The notes beneath the pieces were generated by a model. The model saw only the letters and a program-made list of their open reading frames with translations. It did not search any database and had not been told where the DNA came from. The position numbers and the translations under genes are program-made. Below are positions 37,848 to 48,939 of a DNA stretch of 64,000 bases, one piece after another. How positions within the stretch are numbered: position 1 is the first letter of the stretch; the number at the start of each line of letters is the position of its first letter. This DNA is from Coniochaeta sp. PMI_546 (taxonomy: Eukaryota > Ascomycota > Sordariomycetes > Coniochaetales > Coniochaetaceae), in NCBI GenBank assembly GCA_021432605.1, contig MU271150.1:2046001-2110000 (forward strand). The letters run 5' to 3'.

Positions 37848-39278
37848 ATGGCGTCGGCCTCATTCAGAGAGTCCATGAACTCATTGGGTTGGTCGCGGCG
37901 GGATGCAGATATACCAGTCAACACTAGTCAGCAGAGCGGCCTCCTATCGTCAATCAAGTCGTTGAACCCCTTCGGCGATCGTGGCTACGTCCGCCTGCCA
38001 ACTACCGAGGGCGCCGGCGCGCCACTACCGGCGCCTACTCGGCGAGAGGAAGAAGAAGGGTGGTTTGTCTGTGAGTTAATCAAGTCCTTGCCGTTCTCCG
38101 AATATGCATGCACTCGAGCCTCTATCCCCGCTTTGCCCTGGCAGTCTTCCCGTCAGTCACTGCATTTCCGGTTCTGTCCCTTGCGTCGAGCTGCAGATGC
38201 AGGACATGTGCGGTTCCTACATATGTCTCAGTCTAGTGCACATGAACACCTATCCATCACGCTTGGGCTATCCATCACGCTTGGGCTATCTCTTCGCCGA
38301 GCCTTCCCGGCTGCGACGGGACGCCCTTTCTACCTAGAATCTTCCGTCCGAGGTTGGCTAATGGCGTGTTGCTTTGCAAAATAGTGAGTAGATGGGATCG
38401 GTTGCTCATCTTCGGTGCCTGCAACATCGGCGCGCTCGCCTGCTTCGTCATCTGCTTCGCTCTATTCCCGGTCCTGAGCCTCAAGCCACGCAAATTCGTT
38501 ATTCTGTGAGTGATTGCCTACGTCTCCTCCGCTATGCGCACACCTTGTTGTTATGCGCCACTTGTTGTTGCGAGTCCTGCTTTTCGTATGTTGGTTCTGC
38601 TGCGCCACGATCAACTAAATCAGCTGGAGGGCTCCCATTCCTGGCATTGTGGTAGGAAGGAGCTTGTCTTGCGTCGGCACACGATGTCTCTCTGCACGCA
38701 CCCGTGTTGCATTCGTGGGGGAACCGCATGATGAGGCCTGATGTCTCTCGTCGCCCGGTGACTCGGTCAAGGTGACCTAGGAGTACCTCGGAGACTGCTG
38801 TGTCGTCATTTCGGTCTACATGGACAGACTAAAGAAACCCTGCATTACAAAGCTTGTGGGCTGACCCGAGATTTCTCATTAGATGGACACTCGGATCCGT
38901 CCTCTTCCTCTGCTCTTTTGCAGCGATGATGGGACCGTTGGCCTATGTCCAGCACCTCGCCTCGGGTCCGAGACTGCCTTTTACCGCAGCCTACTTTGGA
39001 TCTATCGGATTGACCCTCTACTTCGCTATCGGGGTGAGTCAGAAGCAACCAGCGCCTGTTACAGCAAGCCACACGCACGTGTAGGCAGCCTCGTTGTGAT
39101 ATTGTCTATGCTAACCCCCATGTAGCTTCGTAGTACCATCCTCACGCTGCCTTGCGCCATCATCCAGATCATAACCCTTGTGTGGTACCTCGTCAGCTAC
39201 TTCCCCATGGGATCGACTGGTATGCGGCTCGCAGCATCATTTGGCACGCGTAGGGCCGCTGCCTGGATGTCAGGCTAA
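37848..39278 (+). CDS. SFT2: SFT2-type Golgi tetraspan vesicle transport protein
   Basis: Four exons in frame: 37848-38070, 38385-38505, 38883-39033 and 39126-39278, giving 215 aa, the same length as yeast Sft2. The cytosolic N-terminus (about 1-75) has MASASFRESMNSLGW and the conserved EEGWFVLSRWDRLLIFGAC, which is restored only by splicing. Four membrane segments follow: GACNIGALACFVICFALFPV, WTLGSVLFLCSFAAMMGPLA, PFTAAYFGSIGLTLYFAIG and LTLPCAIIQIITLVWYLVSY. The family signature SYFPMGSTGMRLAASFG lies near the end. In yeast, Sft2 acts in fusion of retrograde vesicles with the Golgi. Intron 1 (314 nt) and intron 2 (377 nt) are unusually long for this window, and intron 1 contains an 18-bp tandem duplication. 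Confidence 0.93.
38251..38290 (+). repeat. 18-bp tandem duplication in SFT2 intron 1
   Basis: The unit TATCCATCACGCTTGGGC occurs twice head to tail (38251-38268 and 38269-38286), followed by a third partial TATC. It lies wholly in the intron and probably reflects replication slippage. Confidence 0.8.
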
Positions 39279-42087
39279 GACGAGGAGAGAACGCCCCTTG
39301 GGTGATATGCGCTTGGAGACAATTCGGCGAAGTACTAACACATGCACTCTGCCTTGGTGGCGAGATTACGGACCGTGTATTCTAAAGTTTCGGCTAGCCT
39401 ACGCTTCAGTTTCAAGGCGTTACGACAGGCAACTTTGGCTATGTGGCTACGGTGGTGTCGATGATCTGAGACCTTGTGTGTATGACTGTAGCTAGAGATG
39501 GCCAACGGTATATACAAACTAACAACGGATACCGGACGGCATAGTGTTCCAGCCGAGCTGTCACTTGGCGGCTGGTCCTATCTTGGTGTTACATCTCTCA
39601 TGATTGAAGATACCGCCATTTTAATGTGCGGGTTTCCAACGTTGAGTTGCGATTCCTCATCTTCAATTGTACCGACGACCGTGGCTGCTATAGCATCACG
39701 ACTGATCCTAGCTCATTACGGGAAAAATAGAGAAGGGCGAGCCGGGTCCGGTGTTCCGGCGCCTTGCTATACATATACTTGGGACGAACATGGTTTGGCA
39801 GTAGTGTTCTTGAAGTTCCCGTTCTTGTTTGCTCGCAGACGTCGGGGGCTGCGACGGCTCGGCAGTCCGGCAAAGGCGATTGTCTCTTGTCCCGCGCTGC
39901 AAATGTTTCATACCATTACGGAGGTGTTGCAGGATACTGTCTTTTGTGCAACCCCCGGTCTGGAGCCAATTATTCTGGATCCTCATAAGTCGTGGTAGTC
40001 CACAGCAGACGCGTGTTCAACGCTGTGCGACTGTTGCTCGTGGATTTTGATTTGTCAAGTATCACCGAGACGTGTCGACGATACATCATTGTTTGATGGA
40101 AGATCAGTATTGCATAACCGTGGTTCAACCCAGTCTGCCTGGGACCATCGTGCCTCCAACCCACGGAGCGGTGTCCATCAGGGCTCATTGGACCTGCTGC
40201 TCCGATCCATGCAGCCGCCTGCGTGGCTTGAAAGTCGCATTTATAAATAACTGATTGCCAGTGCAATGTTGCGTGACGCGTGAATATATGTTTGCTGAGG
40301 CGTTCATACATCGAGGTCCGGAGCCCCAAGATAACATTGACAAGTCAGACGTGAGGCAGTACCTTACCTTACCTTACCTTGGTGATAGCATCATCGAAGC
40401 TTAAACTAGCGGCATGTTTTGAGCCGCTCGGAGCCGGCATGTCGGCTCAAGCAGGAGCAGTGTTGAAGAAGGAGCGAAGGACTAAAGAGATTGGGCAAAA
40501 GGTCAGGTCGAGTCGAGTCCAAATGAAACCTAGAAGGTGCTATTGATGTTCTATCATGTGCCTTGCATCATGCTGGTCATCAGGATATAAGGAACCTCAT
40601 CTGAGGGACGGGAGGTAAGCTTCCATCTGCAGACTTGGTTCGTGCGTCATTGCCTAGGACGCTGTCTTTACACGGCTTCGAGGTATATCGCGATGCCAAG
40701 CACATCCCAATAATTCACGGGTAGAGTTTTGAGCGTAGCGACTTGACATGATCTTACCTCTCGTCAGCATCTGTTGGTGCAAAACACCATCCCAGGAAAT
40801 CATACGCCCGGTGCTCCATGACTTATTTATAGAGGCATGTAGCAGTCTTCAACGAAGCGAACCCCGCTTCAGAAATTGAAGGTATCATTCGGTCTCCCTT
40901 ACGACGTCCTTCACAGATTGGGCGTCTCGGCGTGGACAAGTGTCATCACCAACCTCCGCATTGCGTTCTTTCGTGACAGGCCACGTTTTTCCAGAGCTGA
41001 AGTTGGCCAAATGCCGAGGGTAGGGTGGCACAGAGGAGCTACCGTAAGCATGGCAGAGACCTATTGTACCCAGGTTCTTGGATGGTCAGTCAGTGATCCG
41101 TCTCTCCGTTCCTCTACTCGTTCCCAGGGTCCTCTTCTGCGGAGCGGTTAAGCTAAAGGAGGGAGGGAAGGTGGTGGATATTAGTCCCCGTTCCCCGCTC
41201 CCGTTCCGCCGCATCATTCCAGGAAAAGTCAATCGAGATGTACAGATGTACCGTAAAGGATGCAGGGCTTCACCTCCTCCATCGTGACAAATGGCATGCC
41301 CGGTCTTCATTGTAGTATCGGAACTCGGGATGCCCTAGTCACGCAGCCATGGAGAGGAGGGACAAAGTCGTACGGGAGCGTTCTGGAAAATCGGATTACT
41401 CACGAACTTGAGTCGACGTCGTCTCTGATCGACACCTGGCCATTAACGGATGATGTGAATGGGATTCTTCATCCGGATAAGGTTCCGCAAGATTGGATGG
41501 CCCACCCATACCTGGGCTACCTTAGCTGAGGTAAACCGAAGCTGCTCCCTATCCGTACCATAGTATACATACACAGGGCATGTAGGTGTGGGCTGATGGT
41601 TTTTCTGAGAACAAATGGAGGGAGGACCCGGAATGATGCCGATCTGAGACTGCCTTCGGTTCTGTGGAAAACAGCCTACAAAGAAGCAGACTTGGACACT
41701 ACGAGAGTCACATTCGCCGTTGGGCATTTCATAGTCAACCGGCAACGGACCTGTGGCGGCAAGGTGAGGGGTCAATGGAAGTGAACGGACGTTCTTCGGT
41801 TCGACAGATGTTGATTCCTGACTGTACACAATGGCAGACGTGCATAAAACGGACGAGTGAGACTGTACCTCCAAAGCTGCAACCCGAGAGGGCTGCTCAA
41901 GTCCAGTCAGAGGTCTTTACTCCATCAAGAACACGATTGTCTGATGGACAACAGTCTGGTCGAACGGCAGACAACTGTTGAATTGTCACGGCCTTGGCCG
42001 CAATCAAAAACACTGAAAGACAAGAACCCGGGAGATAATCGCGAAGGAGAATTGGCCCTTTGCCGATATATATCCGCACAAAGCATG
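39279..42087. other. Intergenic region between SFT2 and the LARP1-like gene
   Basis: About 2.8 kb with short open frames only. A CCTTACCTTACCTTACCTTGG run lies at about 40362-40382. No gene, RNA or mobile element is recognised. Confidence 0.45.
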
Positions 42088-43384
42088 AACTCCACTGTTG
42101 GATTGTTAGCCGGAGTCAACGGTAACAAATCTCTGGTGCAAGGCGCGGAAGAAGGAATAGCGTGTTTAGCGAGCCAAAAGGTCCAAAAGGTCCCAGTAAA
42201 CCCACTGGACTTGAGTCCAGCACTTTAATACCTCGACTAGCGGCTTAAACGACTTTCTCTCCACCGCCTTCAGGCCTGAGAGGGTCCAAAAATTCAGAGG
42301 AATCTCTGACTACCCGCGGCCGAAAAAAAGTTTTATTCCACACACACTCTCAAATCTCTTCTTCACCTTGTCTGGGTGTTGATATCTTTCTTCCCTTGCA
42401 TCCTTCTTCACCCCGTCCCGTTATCCACCTGTCCTTTTACTCCAGAATTCTTTCTGGTTTTTTTTATCCTGTTGGAGGACCGATCGAGTGACGACTTGTC
42501 GCCCGAACCCGTGCTTCGAGACCAGGCCGAGGAACCGAAGTGAAGCTGTGATCTGGGAAGTAGTTGCTCTGGCCTCGTCGTCTTTGCTCCTTGAGTCCGA
42601 GTGCCGACCGAGTGACTGCGAGTGACGCGCTACTGCGGAATCACAACAACAAGTCGAGTAATCTATTCAGATCGACCTTGAAACCTCCGACTTCATTTTA
42701 CCTTCTGGACCTCGGATTCATTCAATCCAGAGCAGTCTTGCCGCTGGAGTGCGCCCGTCATATTTGTGCCGTGTTCTCGCTCGCTCTTTCCTCAACTACC
42801 AGGAACTTCACCAGCGACACAAGCTGGTGCAATTGCAGAAAAACCAGCATCTTCTTGCTTACCGTCCGTCCCGGTCTTCCGACAACATACTGTAGTTGCA
42901 GAAGCTTTGTTGGTCCTTCCACATTCTTCTCGTGACCCGACCCCTCCAACACAAACACGGTGCTTTGGGCCAATTTTCGCCGACTGCAGTTCCGCATCAA
43001 GCATTAATTTTTCCCCCGTCTGCTGCTGCCTCGTCAAGCAACTCCCGTCGAAAGGACGATCATTTCGACAACGTTCTTCCTCTTCAAGATTCTTGGAGGA
43101 CGCTGAACCACATCGAGACAGTGCATCCTTAGTCAACAATTCGAAAGACCTTGGCTCTTGTCGACAGTCAAAGTCATTGTCAATACTCAGCCCACAAGCC
43201 CACCAGTGTCCAAAAAGTGCGGAGAGGTGTTTCTTACCTCTCCGGACAGATCCGACTGGGGAAGCACTCGCTTCGACCTCTCGGCGCGTAGGTGGAGGAA
43301 GTAACGCTCCGCAAAGATATTAAATTGGGTACGCGACAGCCTGCATTTGGTTGTCACGAAGCCTTCCAGAACCTCATCTTTTCT
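42088..43384 (+). promoter_or_regulatory. Promoter and probable very long ATG-free 5' leader of the LARP1-like gene
   Basis: Reading the plus strand, I find no ATG from the one at 42085 to the start codon at 43385, although CAT occurs often. A pyrimidine-rich block with a T-run lies at about 42340-42470 (CTTCTTCACCTTGTC, TTTTTTTTATCC) and is a likely transcription start region. This suggests a 5' UTR of roughly 0.9-1 kb kept clear of upstream starts. It might also contain an intron. Confidence 0.55.
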
Positions 43385-46300
43385 ATGGCTACGTCGACCT
43401 CGACACCGAGCTCAGAAATGTCTCACACACCATTTTCCTACGCGCAAGCCGCGAAGGGCCAAATCGCCGCTCAGCCGGCCCCCCAACCAACAACCAGCCC
43501 GGCACCACCCTCCGTGAGTTCACAAGGCAAGGATGATGCCACAACAGCATCAACAGCTGCGACTGTGTTGTCTACGACGTCTGGGGACAACGATATCCAC
43601 GAGTCTGCAAAGCAGTCCAAGGTCGAAGATGAGCCTACCGTTACCAAACAGGAGCTCGATATCTCCCCGAGCGAACCTACCGTTGCATCACATTCAGCCA
43701 GCGAGTCCACATCGAATCCCGTCAGCAACGGGGACACGCCATCACCCGAGACAACACAAGTCGTGCGTGAGGAAAAGGGCCACCGTTCACCGAGTCGAAC
43801 ATCTCGCTCCACGGATGGTGAGCCGAGGAAAGGACGCAAAGGGAAGAAGGGCAGGAACCACGACAAGGAGGGCGATGCTGATAAGGCTCAAGAAGACAAG
43901 GAGGAGAAGGAACCTCCGAAGCCAGTGATATTGTCGGAAGCTCCGATACCCTCGGTAAATGTCTGGCATAAGCGGAGAGAGGCACATGCTGCCAAGGCCA
44001 AGCCTATAGCAAGCTCCCAAAACGCAACATCAACACATGTTGCCCCAGTTGAGGAGGTGAAGAAGCGCACCACGACAGAAGAGATTGATACCCCAACAGG
44101 AGCTCAGAACGGCGCAAACGGAGAGAAGGCGCACCAGAGGAAGTCGGTCGATTTCTCGCGCATCACTGACCAATTACCGAGGCGGAGTGGTCCTCGTGGA
44201 AGTCGGGTGCATGACAAGGACGAGAAGATGGGAGCCGAATCACTTCCTCCCGTTGCTGATGCAGCATTGTGGCCCGATGTCAAGTCCGCCGTCGCAGCGG
44301 ATGAAGGGAAGAAGAAGCCCCAAGAGAAGGCGGAGCGGATTGAGAAAGAGGCCCAGGAAGAGACAGGTTCATCGAGCAAGCGCTCCAAAAAGGAATGGGT
44401 CGCAATCCCTTATGTGCCGACCGTAAACTTCCAGACCCCGATGCCACAGCGGAGCTCGAAGCCGCGTGGTGGTGCGCGAGGTGGGCGTGAGACGGGAACG
44501 ACCAGAGCGACGCATAGCAATACTGGTAACGCGAATGTTGTGCCATTGACGGATGCCACTGCCGACAAGGCTCAGAGTTCGACCAACACGGCCCTTGCTA
44601 AGGATGGTCGTCAGCGGGAAGGCAGTGGTGCCACTCGTGCCAACTCGTTGCCTCCCAACGCGTCTAAGCGCGCATCCATTGATGCCAGCTTTAACAGAGA
44701 AGCTCGCAAGCCGTCGGCCCCGGTGACTACTGACCGATCTCGCGACCAGGCTTCAGAGAATCAATCCGTAAGTCGAACCTGGCCTATAGGAACTGTGAAT
44801 TTGACTCTCCTGTGCCAGTCATCGCTAACCAAGAAAACGAAGCAGTCTGGAGCTGCCAAGGCCGAGAACGGCCGCGTGGCGCGTGCAGACCTCAGCCAGG
44901 TAGGCTCCGAGCAGCAGTCGCCGTTTGCATCTCGCAACCTCTCCGATCGTCGCAGCGAAGCTGGATTCAAGGGATATGAGGGTTTTAAAGAAGCAGGCAT
45001 TCCGACGCCCAAGGAGAATAGTTTTGCTGGTCGCGACCGATCCGAGGGTCAGGGCCGCGGCCGAGGCGGGTATCGCGCTCGTGGTGGTCATAACGCATCG
45101 GTTGCGGGTCATCAACAGAGCGGGTACTCGGCCAATGGTCAATATCCCGTCCACCCTCTGTCAGGCCGACAGAACGGACCATATAGCCCTCCCGCCCATC
45201 AAAATGCGTTTGGTAATGCCTACGGTACAGGATCGGCTCGTGGCGGGGGCCGTGGCAACTCTCGCGGAAGTTCGGGGACATCTGGCTATGGTCGGGTCAA
45301 CTCGAACGGTGCTGGTCCGGCAAGGATGGCGCCAGTCAACACCGGAAATGTCCTTTACGACTATCCGATGCCACAGTACGCCACATATCCCCCCGTGCAG
45401 CTCCCGGCCGTCTACGACTCCACTGTCATCCCCTTATTGACGGCTCAAATCGAATACTACCTTTCGGTTGACAACCTTTGCAAGGACGTTTTCCTACGGA
45501 AGCATATGGACTCGCAAGGTTTCGTCCCCTTCGATCTCATTGCTGGCTTCCAACGCGTGAAGGCGCTCGCACCTGATGTCGAGCACATCCGTATGTCATG
45601 CGAGGTCTCCGACAAGATGGATTATGTTATCGGGGAGGATGGCCAGGAGCGACTTCGTTTGCGCGACCTGTGGGACCGCTTTGTTCTTCCTATCGATGAC
45701 CGCGAGGAAGAGGCACGGAATGAAGGCCCGTTGTCCTTTTACATTCGGTCGAGGCACAGCCGACCAGCATTTACTGCGCCAATGCTTCCCCTCGGATACC
45801 ATGCCACTTCGCCGACTATGTTCCCGGGCAACTTCCCTACCGAGGAACAGATGTACCAGCAACCAGCCTACATGAATGGTGCTCACTACGATGCCGGCAT
45901 CAACGGTGGCGACATGAATGGTCATCGTTATGCTCCTGAGACTCAGCTGTCTGCTGCAGTTCCTGAGTTCTCTCCTAGCGTACAGCAAATACCCTTCACC
46001 TTGGAAGGCGCCACAACTTTCTCGGATGAACAGGTTGACAGCCTGATGATCTTGGTGACCGGCGACGATAAGAAAGATTCGCCTAACTCCGCCGACCATG
46101 TTGAGGCTGCGGTTGTCAATGGTACCGGCAGTGCATCTGGACATCCTCAGACAAATGGCGTCACACAGGATGTAAGAAGGTGAGCTTTGGTAGCTCCGTC
46201 CGTCCACAATGTCTCTAATGCTAATCCCGATCCAGCAATACGGCCGAGAATCAGTCGCCTACCGGTGTGGCCAAGAATATCATCTGGGCAGAGGGTCAGA

Positions 46301-46689
46301 AGCCTGCCAACATGGATCCTCAAGAGAGCAGCCAACGTTATGTCGATCTGCGCAAGAAGGCGTTTGACGAACGTCACTTTGCCAAGGCTGGAGAAACGTC
46401 CCGCGACATGAAGACCCTTTACGAGTTCTGGTCACACTTTCTCGTACACAGTTTCAACCCCAGAATGTACGAAGAGTTCCGCAACTGTGCGATTGAGGAC
46501 GCAGGAAAGGAGGTCCCTGCCCGCTTCGGCCTGAAGTGCTTGCTACAATACTATAATGAGCTGCTTCACGGCGACAAGCAGAAGCCTTGGGGCAATGACC
46601 GACCAGTCCCCGAGATTTTCAATTTACACCACCAGGGTGCTCTGCTGATGGATCCCACCTATCGCGCTAACGGCGAGTCGCGGATCTGA
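43385..46689 (+). CDS. La-motif (LARP1-like) RNA-binding protein with DM15 repeat
   Basis: Three exons, 43385-44767, 44846-46179 and 46236-46689, give 1056 aa. The first ATG (MATSTSTPSSEM) is chosen; the frame is open but ATG-less upstream to 43292. The N-terminal 450 residues are disordered, with a Lys-rich tract (KGRKGKKGRNHDKEG) and the conserved SVNVWHKRREAH element. RGG-type repeats (RGRGGYRARGGH, ARGGGRGNSRGS) precede the La motif at about 655-735 (TAQIEYYLSVDNLCKDVFLR, then SQGFVPFDLIAGFQRVKAL). The terminal exon encodes a DM15/LARP1-type repeat near 965-1040 (FWSHFLVHSFNPRMYEEFRN, RFGLKCLLQYYNELL). LARP1 proteins bind mRNA ends and poly(A) and tune translation of ribosomal-protein mRNAs under TOR control. 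That role here is inferred. Intron 1 (78 nt) is stop-free and a multiple of three. Confidence 0.9.
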
Positions 46690-48127
46690 AACGGTCCGAC
46701 TTTGCCGCAATGCCTGGAGTTTTCGGAGTTTTGGCACGCGGCGGCCGTTGAGAGCCTTGGTGTCCCATCCCGCGAGCATGGCAGTCTCAGTGGGAATTGT
46801 GTCGTGAGACTCTTGACTCAGCTGACCTTTTGTTGCTTGCGGAGGGTAGTGAACCTTCTCTCATCAGTAGGCGGAAACAAGCACCGTCTACGTCGTCCTA
46901 CGGCCGTTGGTATTCTAACATCAGTTTTTCCGTTGAAATACTCGGAATATGGTTGCCTTTGACTCTTTTGGATTGAGTCACCACCGATCATTATCACCCA
47001 TATTGTGCTTGCTGGTGGTCATCATGTTGGGTCTTCCTACCTTTCGGGACCAGAGCGTTGAGCCGACCTTACTGTCTGCGATGAAGTGTTTGCGATGGGA
47101 AGCTGGACGATCAGCTCGTCGTTTACACCATGCCAATGGACGGGCTCGGGCCTAGGTGCTTCTGTGCCACACCTTTCATCGTTATTGGTCTCAGAACCAC
47201 GAGTCCTACGAACTTTTCGAGTTGGCACGTGTACTCGGTCGACTGAGATCGCTGTTGATGCGGCAGTATGGGCCCATCCAGCCGAGCAGGACAGATTGCA
47301 CACTCTCGACTGCTGAACACAGCTCCGGCCCAAATTTGGTCAGTGTACTTTTTGGGAAACGCCATTTCGGCTGACATCTGTCGTCATCATCCAGACGATA
47401 GAATTTTAGCACTGCGTTGAATGTTCATATTTGTTTCCTTTTCTTCGACAAGCGGTCTTGAAGATCATGACTCGAGCGAAACGCGCCAGCTTCTCTTCTA
47501 GTGCTAGCAACCCATGGAGGGACTCGGGCTTGACTTCGTGTCCACTAGACGACTGCATTTCGATGCGAACTGCGACCCAAACGGAAAAGTCCTTTATTGC
47601 GAACCTCCTTTTCTTCAGATTCATCAAAGGGCGACTCTTTTGCATTTCCGACACGGCCGCAGGCAAACTTCTCAGAGCAAAACTGCACAGCATTCACATG
47701 GGATAGGGGAGGAGCAAGGGAGGGTGTTTGTCTGCTGGGTTTCTATTTTTTTTCTTCTGCGAATATTGGCGCTTTATCATTAGACTTTGAGTCACTTGCT
47801 CGTACCTAGGTACGATGTTGCTTGCTCGTCGACCTCACCTAACGAACACCATCCTCTCCTCCCTGATTCACTCTCGCCTACCCTCGGAAAGACAAAAAAT
47901 GGTTCAGTTGCGGCGTGTAAATGTATGATAAGAAACCCAAAATTTAAGATAAAGACAAAGTATTAATTCAGAAATGCTTGGTATCATCTCGCGAATGGAA
48001 AGGATGTTGGTTGGTGCAGTAGCAAGAGTCATCAGGTCGCCCCTCAACAGAGTCCTTACGAACCAGTCTGCTGAGGACTCTCAGGCCAAGCCAAAATGTG
48101 CCATAGGATCTCCTACCGTGAAACACC
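46690..48127. other. Convergent intergenic region, LARP1-like / GPI protein
   Basis: 1.44 kb between converging stops. Several short frames are present, none recognisable. AT-rich sequence near 47895-47970 may belong to the 3' UTR of the GPI-protein gene. Confidence 0.45.
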
Positions 48128-48939
48128 CTAAAGAGCAGCAAGGAGCCCGACCAAGCCGACAACTCCGGCAACTACACCCGTGGGCCTAGCCACAGGGGCC
48201 ACATTCGTTGCAGTGCTCGAAGTGGACGTCGAAGCCGCAGTTCTGGATGCAGAGCTGCTCCCACTAGAGGTATTGATACCGCTGCTGCTGCTGCTGCTGC
48301 TACTACTGGTGCTCACAGTCGTAGCTGCAGCAGTGTTGGTCGTCGCGGTAACAACGACAGCAGAAGTAAAACTACTCGTCACTACACCTCCCGTCGAATC
48401 GGTACTCGTGGTGAGGACCACGGTCTGTGACACCGTCGGCGGCGAGAAACTCGTGTCAACAGAGACACTCCCGATGCCGCCAAGAGTCGCTGTTGACGCG
48501 CCGAGGGTCAGGGTAGGGGTCAGGGTAGGGGTCAGGGTAGGAGTAGGCGCGAGGGAGGCGATGGCGGCCGTGAGCGAGGAGATTGGCCCGCTGTACGCCG
48601 CCGGGACGGCAGAGGCGAACCAGCCTGGTAGGCTGGAAGCTTCGAGGGCCGAGTAGATTAGGGAATCGACGTCGCCCGTTATGCTGGCTGCTGAGGCGGC
48701 GGAGGCGACAGAGGCGGAGAGCACGCTGAAGGCCGGGGGTGGGATGTAGGAGGATATTAATGCTGAGGCTGCTGCTGAGAAACCTCCGGGCGAGTCACTA
48801 TGGCAAGGTTGGTTAATCTGGTGACGGCATATATAAGGGGGTATAAGGGAGGCATTTACGCTTGACGTTCTGCAAGCTGGGCGGGAGTGGCTAGGGTGGT
48901 GCCCGTCAGGGCCAGGAGTGAAAGGCTTAGCGAGTGCAT
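48128..48939 (-). CDS. Secreted Ser/Thr-rich GPI-anchored cell-surface protein
   Basis: Two exons, 48939-48860 and 48797-48128, give 249 aa. Exon 1 encodes a signal peptide MHSLSLSLLALTGTTLATP, cleaved near residue 18. The GTAAAT donor and CCATAG acceptor join RQA to DSPGGFSAAASAL in frame. A helical Ala/Ser-rich domain (about 27-110) precedes a TLTP repeat (three TLTP units encoded by a 12-bp GGTCAGGGTAGG-like repeat on the plus strand) and a Ser/Thr-rich stalk with a poly-Ser run. The final 20 residues (GVVAGVVGLVGLLAAL) are a hydrophobic GPI-attachment tail after a small-residue region. The protein should be exported, O-glycosylated and held at the membrane or wall. Such proteins diverge quickly; no named family is recognised. 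Confidence 0.8.

Noticed and set aside
41443-41874. A 143-aa minus-strand frame between SFT2 and the LARP1-like gene
   Set aside because: No similarity I recognise and no splice support.
48270-48300. A CTG-type triplet run
   Set aside because: It encodes the poly-Ser run of the same protein, so it is an ordinary coding microsatellite.
48511-48546. GGTCAGGGTAGG repeats resembling telomeric DNA
   Set aside because: They are in frame and encode the TLTP repeat of the GPI-anchored protein.
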